This document shows positions 44,854 through 54,273 of a DNA stretch of 64,000 nt, one piece after another. Each line of letters opens with the position of its first letter. The stretch's first letter is position 1. The notes under the pieces are model-generated. The model did no database searches. It was not told the origin of the DNA and worked only from the letters and a program-made list of their open reading frames with translations. Made by a program: the position numbers and the translations under genes. The stretch comes from Bradyrhizobium sp. CB1717. Lineage in GTDB: Bacteria; Pseudomonadota; Alphaproteobacteria; Rhizobiales; Xanthobacteraceae. Where the stretch lies: assembly GCF_029714325.1 (NCBI RefSeq), contig NZ_CP121666.1:5084001-5148000 (forward strand). Direction: 5' to 3'.

Positions 44854-47730
44854 TCACGAAGCCTGCTTCAGCCGCTCCAGCGCCTCCAGCAGCTTGGCCT
44901 TGCGGGCCAGCGCCGCCTCGCGCTTCTCGCGCTCCTCCTCGACGACCTCCTCGGCCGCGTTGGCGACGAACTTTTCGTTCGCCAGCTTGGATTCGGCGCG
45001 CTTGATGTCGGCGTCGGCCTTGCCGATCTCCTTGTCGAGGCGCGTGCGCTCGGCGGCAACGTCGATCACGCCCTTGAGCGGCAGCGCGGCCACTTCGCCG
45101 CGCACCAGGAGCTGAACGGCACCGTCGGGGGCACGGTCGGCGAAGGAGATGTCGGACAGCCGCGCCATGCGCTTGATGACGTCGGTCCAGCGCGGCGCGC
45201 GCTCCTTCGTTTCAGCCGAGGCGCCCGCGAGCACCAGCGCCGTCAGCGTCGCCGGCGCGATGTTCATCTCGGCGCGCACGGAGCGGATTTGCGTGACCAG
45301 GTCGATGACCCAGCCGATCTCGGCTTCCGCCTTGGGATCGGTGAAGTCGGCATGGTCGAAGATCGGCAAGACCAGGGCCGGCGAGATCAGCGGATCGGTC
45401 GGGCCGGCCGCCGCAGCGAGCATCGCGAGCTGCTCCGGCGTCGGTTCGGACGGCTTCAGCGGCCACGGCGCCAGCGCGAGCAAGCCGTCGCGCTTGGCCG
45501 TCACCTCCCACAGCTCTTCGGTGATGAAGGGCATGAAGGGGTGCAGCAGCTTCAGGATCTCGTCGCGTGCCCAGGCCACCATGGCGCGGGTTTCGTCCTT
45601 GGCGGGGCTGTCCGGGCCGAGCAGCACGGGCTTGGCGAGCTCGACATACCAGTCGCAATAGACGTTCCAGACGAAGCGGTAGATCGCACCGGCGGCATCG
45701 TTGAAGCGATAGGCCTCGATCGCCTCGGTCACCTCGCGCGTGGTGTGCGCGCTCTCATGCGCGATCCAGCGGTTCAGCGTCTCCTTCGCCTTGGCCGGCT
45801 CGAAGCCGTCGGGCTCGGCGCAATGGTTCATCTCGGCAAAGCGGGACGCGTTCCAGAGCTTGGTCGCGAAGTTGCGGTAGCCCTCGACGCGGCTGGTTGC
45901 GAGCTTGATGTCGCGGCCCTGCGCCGCCATCGCGGCCAGCGTGAAGCGCAGCGCGTCCGCGCCATATTCGTCGATCAGGTTGAGCGGATCGATGACGTTG
46001 CCCTTCGACTTCGACATCTTGGCGCCCTTCTCGTCGCGGACGAGGGCGTGGATGTAGATCGTCGAGAACGGGATCTCCTTCATGAAGTGCATGCCCATCA
46101 TCATCATGCGGGCAACCCAGAAGAAGATGATGTCGAAGCCGGTGACCAGCGCATTGGTCGGGTAATAGCGCTGCACCTCGGGCGTATCGTCGGGCCAGCC
46201 GAGCGTCGAGAACGGCCATAGCGCCGAGGAGAACCAGGTGTCGAGCACGTCCTCGTCACGCGTGATGAAGCCTTCGCGCTTGTTGCGGTCGAGCGCCATC
46301 TCGCGGCCCTGCTCGACCGTGATGACCTCCTGCTCGACGTAATAGCCGAGCGCGTGGCTGATCGCCTCTTCCTCGGTTTCGGCGACGAACACCTTGCCGT
46401 CGGGCCCATACCAGGCCGGGATCTGATGGCCCCACCACAGCTGGCGCGAGATGCACCAAGGCTGGATGTTTTCCATCCACTCGAAATAAGTCTTCTCCCA
46501 GTTCTTCGGCACGAAGGTCGTTTCGCCCGAGCGCACCGCCGCGATCGCCGGTTTTGCCAGCGTCTTCGCGTCGACATACCACTGGTCAGTCAGGTATGGC
46601 TCGATCACGCTGTTGGAGCGGTCGCCATGCGGCACCATGTGGGTGTGAGGCTCGATCCGCTCGACGAAGCCGAACGACTCCAAACGCTCGACAATGCGCT
46701 TGCGCGCCGCGAAGCGATCGACCTTGTTGAACTCCTCGGCGAATTGCGCGGCGCCTTCCGGCAGGTCGCGCAGGTAATCCTCGTTGTCGAGGAGATCGAG
46801 GCAGCCTTCCTTGTCGAGCACGCTGATGCGGCGCAGGCCGTGGCGATTGCCGACCTCGAAATCGTTGAAGTCGTGCGCCGGCGTCACCTTGACCGCGCCC
46901 GAGCCCTTCTCGGGATCGGAATATTCGTCGGCGACGATTTTGATCTTGCGGCCGACCAGCGGCAGGATCACGTTCTTGCCGATCAGCTTCTGGTAGCGCT
47001 CGTCCTCGGGGTGCACGGCAACGCCGGTGTCGCCGAGCATGGTCTCAGGACGCGTGGTGGCGACCACGATGAAGGTCGTGGGATCCTCGGGGCTGAAGGT
47101 CTTGCCCTCGATCGGATAGCGCAGATACCAGAGGCTACCCTTGACCTCGGTCTGCTGCACTTCGAGATCGGAGATCGCGGTCAGGAGCTTGGTGTCCCAG
47201 TTCACCAGCCGCTTGTCCTTGTAGATCAATCCGTCGCGATGCAGCTCGACGAACACCTTCACGACGGCCTTCGACAGGCCCTCGTCCATGGTGAAGCGCT
47301 CGCGCGACCAGTCGCAGGACGCACCGAGCCGCTTGAGCTGGTTGATGATGGTGTCGCCGCTCTCGGCCTTCCACTGCCAGACCCGCTCGAGAAACTTCTC
47401 GCGGCCCATCTCGCGGCGGCCGGGCTGCTGGCGCTCCATCAGCTGCCGCTCGACCACCATCTGGGTGGCGATGCCGGCATGGTCGGTGCCGGGCTGCCAC
47501 AGCACGTCGCGGCCGCGCATGCGCTCGAACCGGCACAGGATGTCCTGGAGCGTGTTGTTGAGGGCGTGGCCCATGTGCAGCGAGCCCGTCACGTTCGGCG
47601 GCGGGATCACGATGGTGAAGGGCACCGCGTCGCGGCGGTCGGGACGGCCGGCCTTGAAGGCAAGGCTGTCCTCCCACACGACGGACATGCGGGCTTCGAT
47701 ATCGGCGGGCTGGTAATTTTTCTCGATCAT
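44854..47730 (-). CDS. valS: valyl-tRNA synthetase
   Basis: Class I aminoacyl-tRNA synthetase, 958 residues. PPPNVTGSLHMGHAL contains HIGH (as HMGH, about 47-60) and AKMSKSKGNVIDP contains KMSKS (about 548). The editing domain (TTRPETMLGDTG, DPEKGSGAVKVTPAHDFNDFEVG) is intact. C-terminal coiled-coil arm (about 890-958, EREKREAALARKAKLLEALE) is typical. Essential; stand-alone transcription unit. Confidence 0.98.
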   Translation of the reverse strand: MIEKNYQPADIEARMSVVWEDSLAFKAGRPDRRDAVPFTIVIPPPNVTGSLHMGHALNNTLQDILCRFERMRGRDVLWQPGTDHAGIATQMVVERQLMERQQPGRREMGREKFLERVWQWKAESGDTIINQLKRLGASCDWSRERFTMDEGLSKAVVKVFVELHRDGLIYKDKRLVNWDTKLLTAISDLEVQQTEVKGSLWYLRYPIEGKTFSPEDPTTFIVVATTRPETMLGDTGVAVHPEDERYQKLIGKNVILPLVGRKIKIVADEYSDPEKGSGAVKVTPAHDFNDFEVGNRHGLRRISVLDKEGCLDLLDNEDYLRDLPEGAAQFAEEFNKVDRFAARKRIVERLESFGFVERIEPHTHMVPHGDRSNSVIEPYLTDQWYVDAKTLAKPAIAAVRSGETTFVPKNWEKTYFEWMENIQPWCISRQLWWGHQIPAWYGPDGKVFVAETEEEAISHALGYYVEQEVITVEQGREMALDRNKREGFITRDEDVLDTWFSSALWPFSTLGWPDDTPEVQRYYPTNALVTGFDIIFFWVARMMMMGMHFMKEIPFSTIYIHALVRDEKGAKMSKSKGNVIDPLNLIDEYGADALRFTLAAMAAQGRDIKLATSRVEGYRNFATKLWNASRFAEMNHCAEPDGFEPAKAKETLNRWIAHESAHTTREVTEAIEAYRFNDAAGAIYRFVWNVYCDWYVELAKPVLLGPDSPAKDETRAMVAWARDEILKLLHPFMPFITEELWEVTAKRDGLLALAPWPLKPSEPTPEQLAMLAAAAGPTDPLISPALVLPIFDHADFTDPKAEAEIGWVIDLVTQIRSVRAEMNIAPATLTALVLAGASAETKERAPRWTDVIKRMARLSDISFADRAPDGAVQLLVRGEVAALPLKGVIDVAAERTRLDKEIGKADADIKRAESKLANEKFVANAAEEVVEEEREKREAALARKAKLLEALERLKQAS

Positions 47731-47839
47731 GGGCTGCTAGAAAGCCGCGCACGGGGGGCAAGTCAACGAAAAGGTCAACGGAAACGGTCAGCGAAAGCCG
47801 CGGCGGCAACGCGGCTTCGTGGCCCGTCCGGAACGCTCA

Positions 47840-47863
47840 ATATAATACTTAAGCGGGGCTTAA
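47840..47863. promoter_or_regulatory. AT-rich palindrome upstream of valS
   Basis: TTAAGC-GGG-GCTTAA (47849-47863) next to a TATTAT/TATAAT-like stretch (47841-47850) in an otherwise GC-rich gap. It lies 110-130 bases before the valS start and just downstream of popZ; it may be part of the valS promoter. Weakly supported. Confidence 0.3.
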
Positions 47864-47883
47864 AGAGGGCCCCGGCTGTGCCT

Positions 47884-48663
47884 CTACCGGCCGCCGCGCG
47901 AGACCCGCTCGATTTCGGCCTTCACGATGCGTTCAACCAGGCCCGGCAGGTTGTCGTCGAGCCAGGACTTCAGCATCGGACGCAGCATCTCCTTGACCAG
48001 ATCCTCCAGCGTCCGCGCATTGCTGCTGAGGACCGTATGGGCCAGGGAGTTGAAGGCGGACTCGACCGCGGAGACGGTCGATTGCGCCAGGATCGGCTGT
48101 TGCAGCGGCAGCGGTGGCGCCTCGAAATCCACCGGCGCGTAGGAGGGCGGAGGCGCCGGACGCGGCGGCGGTGGCGATTCGGCGAATTCGAGATCGTCGC
48201 GCGGCTCGACCTTGCGGAAGCTTGGCGGCGGCGGGGGCGGTGTCGGCGCCGGGTCCATCGCCATTTCGTCGGTCAATTCGAGCACGTCGGGTTCAGGCTC
48301 GGGCTCCGGTTCTGGAGCACGGACCTCGGGCGCAGGCGTGGCCGCGTCGAGCCCGGCCAGCAGCGCGTCGATATCGTCCTGGCTGTTCGGTCCGGCATCC
48401 GCAGCGGGCGCGGGTGGCGGCGGTGCCGGAGCCGGCTTTGGGGCCGGCGGCGGTGCGGGCTTTTCGGCGGCAGGTTTGGGCGGAGCGACCTTGGATGGCG
48501 GAATGTCGTTCATCGGCTTCGGCGGCGCGGCGGGTGCCGCAGCCTTCTCGGGCTTCGCAGCTTCGGCCGGCGGCGGCTTGGCCTCGTCGTCGGCAATGAT
48601 GCGCCGGATCGAGGCCAGAATCTCCTCCATGGAGGGTTCTGTGACCTTTGCAGGCTGCGTCAT
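47884..48663 (-). CDS. popZ: polar organizing protein PopZ (DUF2497)
   Basis: Pole-organising scaffold of alphaproteobacteria, 259 residues. N-terminal SMEEILASIRRIIADDEA (about 13-30) is the conserved client-binding helix; the middle 150 residues are Pro/Ala/Glu-rich and disordered; the C-terminus (LAHTVLSSNARTLEDLVKEML, LKSWLDDNLPGLVERIVKAEI) is the oligomerisation region. ATG 48663 follows GGAG at 6 bases; a GTG four codons earlier is the alternative. Confidence 0.9.
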   Translation of the reverse strand: MTQPAKVTEPSMEEILASIRRIIADDEAKPPPAEAAKPEKAAAPAAPPKPMNDIPPSKVAPPKPAAEKPAPPPAPKPAPAPPPPAPAADAGPNSQDDIDALLAGLDAATPAPEVRAPEPEPEPEPDVLELTDEMAMDPAPTPPPPPPSFRKVEPRDDLEFAESPPPPRPAPPPSYAPVDFEAPPLPLQQPILAQSTVSAVESAFNSLAHTVLSSNARTLEDLVKEMLRPMLKSWLDDNLPGLVERIVKAEIERVSRGGR

Positions 48664-48918
48664 CTCCGACTCCACATCATCAACGCCCTCGCATGCGTTG
48701 TTTTACACCAAGCACGACAGGATTGGCCGGTTCCGCAACGAGCGCCCCGACATTTTCGCCGCGGCAGCCCGACTTGTCCCCAGATCACGGCTCAACGTGC
48801 GGCGGCGCCCTGCCCTCGGCACTCAAGCTCTACGCATACGACATCGGCTGCGGAGCGAATCGATCCGCATCTTCTTGGCAAGGCTATGTCAGGGATTTTG
48901 ATGATTGCAAGCAAAGCA

Positions 48919-48952
48919 CCGGTCGGCCGCAATTGTTCGCGAGGCCGACCGG
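48919..48952 (-). terminator. hairpin terminator of tolC
   Basis: CCGGTCGGCC / GGCCGACCGG, a perfect 10-bp stem with a 14-base loop, 14 bases beyond the tolC stop. On the minus strand it is followed by a moderately T-rich stretch. Confidence 0.6.
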
Positions 48953-48965
48953 ATACTTACGGGAA

Positions 48966-50351
48966 TTAGCGCCCGTCAGGCGTACGCACGCCACCCCAGC
49001 TGTCACGGACCTGATGGTAGTGAACGCTGGCATCGTAGACCGTGGTCGCAAGGCCGAGCACCTGCGGCGACAGACGGCCGACGGCGGCAAGGACGTTATA
49101 CGATGCCACCACGCGGTCGTGCTGCGCGGTCACCAGCGCGACGCGCGCATTGACCAGCGCCTGCTGCGCGTTGAGCACGTCGAGCGTGGTGCGCTGACCG
49201 GCCTTGGCTTCCTCGCGCACACCGTTGAGTGCGATCTCGGACGCCGTCACCTGCGCCTGCGCAGACTGCACCTGCGCCTTGCCGGCCTGCAACGTCCCCC
49301 AGAACTGCACCACGTTCGCACGAGTCTGGTCGCGCGTGGTTTCGAGGTTAAGACGCTGCTGCGCCAGGTTTTCCTTGGATTGGCGGATCAGCGAATATTC
49401 GCTACCGCCCTGATAAATCGGCACCGAGACCTGCGCGATCGCGGATGCGTTGAACGAGCGCAACTGAATCAAGGACTGTTCGTTGGACTGCGTGGCCGCT
49501 GCCTGGATCGTAACCGTCGGCAGCAACGCACCTTCGGCGACTTTGACCTGCAGGAAATTGACGTCGATGCCATACATTGCGGCAGTGACGTTGGGATGCT
49601 CGATCAGACCGAGCTCGACCGCCGAAGCGAGCGTTGACGGCAGGAACCGGTCGACCGGCGAGCCCGGCGCGAGGTTCGTCGGCTCGTTGCCGATGATGCG
49701 GCGGAAGTTCGCCCGCGTCGTGGTGAGGTTCGCCTCCGCGGTGAGCGCCTGCGTTTTGCCGGCCGCAAGTTGCGCTTCCGATTGCGCAACGTCGGTGCGC
49801 GTCACTTCGCCGACGTTGAAACGATCACGGGTCTGCTTCAGCGTCTGCTCGAGCACGCGCACGTTGCTGCGCTGGACTTCCAGCGTGGCGGCATCGCGCA
49901 GATAATCCATGTAGGTCGTCGCGGCCTGGAGCAGCACGGTTTGATCGAGGCTGCGCAGCGCTTCGCGGGAGCCTGAAACCTGACTCTCCGCGGCGCGCGT
50001 CCTGTTGGCAGTCTGGTTGCCATTGTAGAGCGTCTGCGTAGCGGTAACGCCAACGCTGCGAGGCAATACCGATCCGTGGATTGCGCTACTCCCCACGCCG
50101 CTCTGCAAATCCGTATATTGATAGCCGCCGCTCGCGGTCAGTGCGACCTTGGGGCGATACCCGGACAAAGCCTGCGGCACGTTCTCGTCCGTCGAGCGCA
50201 CCTGCGCGCGCTGTGCGTTGAGCTGCGGATTGTTCTGATAGGCGCGCACCAAGGCGGCCTCGATCGTGTCCGCCAAGGCAGGCGTCGGCCCGGCCAGCGC
50301 CAGCAGCAGGACCGAAACCGCAGCTCCGGTGAAGAGCTTCACCCCATGCAT
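48966..50351 (-). CDS. tolC: TolC-family outer-membrane efflux channel
   Basis: 461 residues with signal peptide (cleavage near PALADTIE, residue 28). Two homologous halves of helical hairpins: the first starts TIEAALVRAYQNNPQLNAQRA, the second VELGLIEHPNVTAAMYG. Barrel strands include VALTASGGYQYTDL and IAQVSVPIYQGG. Trimeric export duct for RND, MFS and type I systems; may serve the MdtBC pumps further right. Lone gene. Confidence 0.94.
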   Translation of the reverse strand: MHGVKLFTGAAVSVLLLALAGPTPALADTIEAALVRAYQNNPQLNAQRAQVRSTDENVPQALSGYRPKVALTASGGYQYTDLQSGVGSSAIHGSVLPRSVGVTATQTLYNGNQTANRTRAAESQVSGSREALRSLDQTVLLQAATTYMDYLRDAATLEVQRSNVRVLEQTLKQTRDRFNVGEVTRTDVAQSEAQLAAGKTQALTAEANLTTTRANFRRIIGNEPTNLAPGSPVDRFLPSTLASAVELGLIEHPNVTAAMYGIDVNFLQVKVAEGALLPTVTIQAAATQSNEQSLIQLRSFNASAIAQVSVPIYQGGSEYSLIRQSKENLAQQRLNLETTRDQTRANVVQFWGTLQAGKAQVQSAQAQVTASEIALNGVREEAKAGQRTTLDVLNAQQALVNARVALVTAQHDRVVASYNVLAAVGRLSPQVLGLATTVYDASVHYHQVRDSWGGVRTPDGR

Positions 50352-50558
50352 CCCAAAATTTCCGTTTCATTTTAACGCCCGGCTCGTGCCCGCGAGCCGG
50401 GTTACCGTCTACCGAGTGGAGTCGTTGCCCCGCCGCAACATAGGACGCGGATTGCCGCGACGGAACTACCTCAAGGTAGTTCTCGGTGGAAACTCTTCAC
50501 GTGCAGCATCCCGGCCACACTTCTGATTCAGAACGGGATTTTAACGGGATTTCGGCCG

Positions 50559-51221
50559 TCAGAAGACGAAGGCGGCGGCCCGTTCCAGCCCGGGAAGGAC
50601 CGGAGCTGTGGCGTCGAACAGCGCCCGATGGCCGAATTCGCCGTGGGTCCGGGTCACGATCACCGCCCGCGGCGGCCGCGATTCGGCCGACACGCCCACC
50701 AGACGCCCGCCTTCCCTGAGCTGCCCGAGCAGCCCTTCCGGGGTCACCTCGGCGGCGCCGTTGAGGATGATCACATCATAGGGTGCGGCAGACGGATCGC
50801 CTTCGGTGCAGGCAGCGGCCTTGCAGGTGACGTTGGCGAGGCCGAGGGTGGCAAAGGCCTCCCTGGCCTTCGCGGCCAGAGCCGAATCGCACTCCGTCGC
50901 GGTGACCTGACGCGCCAGCTTGGCCGCCAGCGCGGCGAGGTAGCCCGTCGCGCAGCCGACGACCAGGACGCTGTCGCCCTCGTCAATCTCGGCGGCCTGG
51001 AGCAGCTTGCCGGTCAGCTGCGGCTTGATCAGAAACCGCTTGGCGGCGCCCTCGCTCACATCGAGGTCGAGGTCGAGATAGGCCAAGGCCTGCCGGCTCG
51101 CCGGCACGAAGGCCTCGCGCGGAACCGTGAGCATGGCATCGAGAATACGACGATCGGTGACGTCATTGGTGCGCACCTGGCCATCGACCATTTTGAGGCG
51201 CGCGGTCGAGAAACCGGACAT
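50559..51221 (-). CDS. protein-L-isoaspartate O-methyltransferase homologue
   Basis: 220 residues. MVDGQVRTNDVTDRRILDAMLTVPREAFVP is given by position about 11-40 (key QxRxNxVxD), then LVVGCATGYLAALAAKLARQVTATECD, the SAM-binding motif with GCATGYLA in place of GxGTGYQ. The N-terminal variant is typical of the rhizobial Pcm-like branch, which may have lost repair activity. ATG 51221. Confidence 0.88.
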   Translation of the reverse strand: MSGFSTARLKMVDGQVRTNDVTDRRILDAMLTVPREAFVPASRQALAYLDLDLDVSEGAAKRFLIKPQLTGKLLQAAEIDEGDSVLVVGCATGYLAALAAKLARQVTATECDSALAAKAREAFATLGLANVTCKAAACTEGDPSAAPYDVIILNGAAEVTPEGLLGQLREGGRLVGVSAESRPPRAVIVTRTHGEFGHRALFDATAPVLPGLERAAAFVF

Positions 51222-51362
51222 TTGCGGACCCTGAAATGCGGACGATGCCGCGGACGGAAGTTGGCGGCATCTTTGGAACATGCTCGGCGAAAACGCAACA
51301 TGGCCGTTGACGTGAGCCGGCCAAGGCTCCCGCAACTCACGCGCATCAGGGAACAGGACGGA

Positions 51363-51542
51363 TTATTCGATCGTCACCGCGAGGCGGCCGATCAGGGCGG
51401 CCACCTCATCCAGCCGCGCCGAATCGGGGGTCTCGACCGCACGTGCAAGACAGGCGAGGCATTCGTCGTCGCTGAGCTCGGGAACGTCGGCCGGCAGAAT
51501 CGAGGGAGCCAGCTGGGCGCGGTCGATCTGGATGTCGGGCAT
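51363..51542 (-). CDS. small protein of unknown function, 59 residues
   Basis: Start ATG 51542 follows GGAG. Acidic protein: MPDIQIDRAQLAPSILPAD, PELSDDECLACLARAVETP, LDEVAALIGRLAVTIE; CLAC could bind metal but is a single pair. No family recognised. It lies 141 bases upstream of the methyltransferase gene on the same strand. Confidence 0.5.
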   Translation of the reverse strand: MPDIQIDRAQLAPSILPADVPELSDDECLACLARAVETPDSARLDEVAALIGRLAVTIE

Positions 51543-51766
51543 AGGAATCAGCTCCGTAAGAGTCCGGCTCAGCGAAGCTCGATTTGAATTAAGTCGATTT
51601 GGTGCCATCCCGGCGGCAGCGATGGCGCTGCCGGACACAACTGCTTGAACGCGATTCTGCGTGTATCGGGCCGCCAAGTGTTGAGACAAGTGTTGAGCGA
51701 TGACTCAAGCGGCATCGCGCGTCGCATCAGCGAGCGCTCACAAGTCAATGAACTTACAGCGGAATT

Positions 51767-51841
51767 TGGCTCCCCGGGCTGGATTCGAACCAGCGACCAT
51801 CCGATTAACAGTCGGATGCTCTACCGCTGAGCTACCGAGGA
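51767..51841 (-). tRNA. tRNA-Asn (GUU)
   Basis: Cloverleaf of 75 bases with encoded CCA: acceptor TCCTCGG/CCGGGGA, anticodon loop CTGTTAA (GTT), T-loop GTTCGAATC. The flanking sequence shows no integrase or attachment duplication. Confidence 0.96.
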
Positions 51842-51976
51842 AAAGGGCGAACTGTCGTCCGCGCGCGGGTGCGTATAACAAAGCCGGTTGCGCTTGCAAA
51901 GGACGAATTCGTCATCTTCCGCAACGCATCCGAGGAAGGGGCTGGGCCGGCCCCCCTCCCCATCTGTCAGGCGAAA

Positions 51977-52345
51977 CTACTCCGCGACGAACGAGGTGGT
52001 CTTGGTGCCGGAATCGTAGCGCAGGCGGAGCGCGGTGAACTTGCAGAGGTTGACGTTCTTCCAGAGCACCGACTCGTCATAGTTCTGCCAATCGACGCGG
52101 ATGTTCCAGACACAGCCCTCGTCGTCCTCGTCGAACTCGACATAGGTGCTCGCCTGGTTCTGCAAGACCTTGTCGAGCTCGTTCTCCCATTCGTCCAGAC
52201 CATCGTCCGGCGCATTGAAGCCGAGGAATTTGATGGCATAGCCGGTCTCGTTGACGACGGTGACGTTGCGGGCATCGGCAGCGAACGACCCCGTGGCCGC
52301 GATCGAAAGACCGATCGCGATCAGTCCGGACAGAAAATACTTCAT
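51977..52345 (-). CDS. small exported protein of unknown function
   Basis: 122 residues, signal peptide MKYFLSGLIAIGLSIAATGSFA. The mature part begins ARNVTVVNETGYAIKFLGFNAP and contains WENELDKVLQNQASTYVEFDEDDEGC, with C near 84 and 104 as a possible disulfide. VVNxTGxxIxxxxxSP is a pattern found in many rhizobial exported proteins without known function. ATG 52345 follows GGGAG. Confidence 0.75.
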   Translation of the reverse strand: MKYFLSGLIAIGLSIAATGSFAADARNVTVVNETGYAIKFLGFNAPDDGLDEWENELDKVLQNQASTYVEFDEDDEGCVWNIRVDWQNYDESVLWKNVNLCKFTALRLRYDSGTKTTSFVAE

Positions 52346-52437
52346 GTGAAATGCTCCCGATCGAAACAGGCTGTAAGCGCCTGACGTCGATCGGCGCAGG
52401 CGCCGCGGCAACAAATGGCGTTGCCTCGAGGAGTCGT

Positions 52438-52511
52438 CCGGAGTGCGATCGACGGATTCAATACGCGATCGATCCGCACTCCGGCGCGTTGCGCGACGCG
52501 AGACGCGCAAC
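52438..52511. repeat. two consecutive stem-loops between the flotillin gene and 51977 gene
   Basis: CCGGAGTGCG/CGCACTCCGG (52438-52447, 52475-52484) followed by GTTGCGCG/CGCGCAAC (52488-52495, 52504-52511). They sit 48-120 bases beyond the flotillin stop and may close that operon; there is no T-run. Confidence 0.5.
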
Positions 52512-52558
52512 GGGCCTGTTCTTATCGTTTCGAATTCTCAGCAGCAATGAACCGGCAT

Positions 52559-54253
52559 TCATAGATCAGCGCTGTTTGTTTTCTCAGGCGCGGGAGCCGG
52601 CACAGCGGCGCCGTTGCTCTTGCCGGTCACGGCGCCGACCAGCGCCTTCACCGGATCGTCCCCCGGCGCAAAGCCGCTCTGGCGCAGGATCTCGTCGATC
52701 ATCGGACGCAGCGCGTGCACCTTGAGCAGCTCGCCGGCAAGGCCTTCACCGAAACCGACGTTGCCGCTACCTGCGCCATTGCCGCCGAACGCACCGCCGG
52801 TGTGGAGGATGCGGACATCCTTGAGGTTGGCGATCGGCTTCACCATCTCGGCCAGCGCCGAGGGCATGGTCTCGATCCGCTTCTTGGCGATCTCGAAATC
52901 GATGACGTTGCTGCCGAGCTTGTTCTGCGCCTCGTTCTTCATCGTGATGACGGCGGCCTCGGCCTCACCGATGTTCCGCACGCCGACCGCCTTGATCTTG
53001 TTGGATTCGGCTTCGGCCGTGGCGAGCGTCTTGACGGCCTCGGCACGGTCGAGCGAGGCCTTCTTCTCGGCTTCGGCCGCGACGATCAATTCGGTCGACT
53101 TGCGCTCGGCCTCGGTCCGTGCAGCCAGCACCTGGGTGAGACGGGCGCGATCGGCGACCTCGACCGCGCGTGCGGTCAGAACCTTTTCCTCTGCCGAGAC
53201 GGCAACTGCTTCAGCCGTCTTGGCTTCGGCCACGGCTTCGGAGGTCTGCTTGCTCTTGGCCGCGATCTGGATCTCGTTCTCTTGCGTTGCGATCTGGATC
53301 TCGCGCTGGGCGTCGGTCTTGCGCTTGTTGATCGCCAGATCCGACTCGATGACAGCGGTTTCCTTGACTTGCTTGGCACCAGCCTCCTTCTCGGCAACGG
53401 CCCGGTCGGTGTCGATGCGGGCGTTCTCCTCGGTGAGGCGCGCGGTCTGGGTCGCGGTTGCGACCTCGGCGCGGGTGCTGGCGGTCTTGTTGGCGATGTC
53501 GCGCTCCTGCGACAGCTCGGCCTCCTTCTTGGTCCGCTCGATGCCGAGGGTTTGCTGCCGCGCCTCGAGGTCCTTTTGCGCAATCGCCACCTCGTTGTCG
53601 CGCACGATGGCGTTGCGGTCGCGCCGGCGGGTCTCCGTGACGGTCTTGAGCTGGGTCAGACCTTCGGCGTCGAAGAAATTCTCTGGGTTGAAGAATTTGA
53701 CGTCGGTCTGGTCGAGCTTGGTCAGCGACACCGATTCAAGCTCGAGCCCGTTCGACTTCACGTCGGACTCGACCGTGGACTGCACGTGCTTGACGAAGTC
53801 CGAGCGCTTCTCCTGAAGCTCCAGGATGCTCATGGTCGCGGCAACCGAGCGCAGGCCGTCGACGAACTTCGCCTCGACTTGGTTGCGCAGCGCCTCGGCA
53901 TCGTTGGTCAGCGCGCCCAGCGTCTGGCTCGCCAACGCGATGCTTTCCTCATCGGGGCGGACGCGCACGTAGAACTCGGCGACGATGTCGACGCGCAGGC
54001 GGTCCTTGGTGATCAGGGATTCCCGCTCCTTGCGCTCCACGGTGAGCCGCAGCGTCTTCAGGTTGACGCTGGCATAGGAGTGGAAGATCGGCAGGATCAT
54101 GGCGCCGCCGTCGAGCACGACCTTCTTGCCGCCGAGGCCGGTGCGCACGAACGCCTCGTCACGCGTGGCGCGCTTGTAGAGAATGGTGAAGACGATCCCC
54201 AGGACGACGATCAGCGCGACGCCGATCATGGCCGGGACTGCGATGTCGAACAT
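52559..54253 (-). CDS. flotillin-family protein (YqiK-like)
   Basis: Membrane-microdomain scaffold, 564 residues. N-terminal membrane helix (VPAMIGVALIVVLGIVFTIL), SPFH/band-7 domain (about 30-200; RLRVDIVAEFYVRVRPDEE, LELESVSLTKLDQTD), then a long Ala/Glu/Lys coiled coil (about 210-470) and a glycine-rich end. YqiK and YqiJ pair in E. coli and with PspA-type proteins elsewhere. ATG 54253 follows GGAG at 6-7 bases. Last gene of the operon. Confidence 0.93.
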   Translation of the reverse strand: MFDIAVPAMIGVALIVVLGIVFTILYKRATRDEAFVRTGLGGKKVVLDGGAMILPIFHSYASVNLKTLRLTVERKERESLITKDRLRVDIVAEFYVRVRPDEESIALASQTLGALTNDAEALRNQVEAKFVDGLRSVAATMSILELQEKRSDFVKHVQSTVESDVKSNGLELESVSLTKLDQTDVKFFNPENFFDAEGLTQLKTVTETRRRDRNAIVRDNEVAIAQKDLEARQQTLGIERTKKEAELSQERDIANKTASTRAEVATATQTARLTEENARIDTDRAVAEKEAGAKQVKETAVIESDLAINKRKTDAQREIQIATQENEIQIAAKSKQTSEAVAEAKTAEAVAVSAEEKVLTARAVEVADRARLTQVLAARTEAERKSTELIVAAEAEKKASLDRAEAVKTLATAEAESNKIKAVGVRNIGEAEAAVITMKNEAQNKLGSNVIDFEIAKKRIETMPSALAEMVKPIANLKDVRILHTGGAFGGNGAGSGNVGFGEGLAGELLKVHALRPMIDEILRQSGFAPGDDPVKALVGAVTGKSNGAAVPAPAPEKTNSADL

Positions 54254-54273
54254 GACTTTCTCCAATGAATGAC

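Noticed and set aside
51767..51841. tRNA-Asn as an integration site for a mobile island
   Set aside because: No duplicated tRNA 3' end and no integrase or foreign-looking genes on either side within the window.
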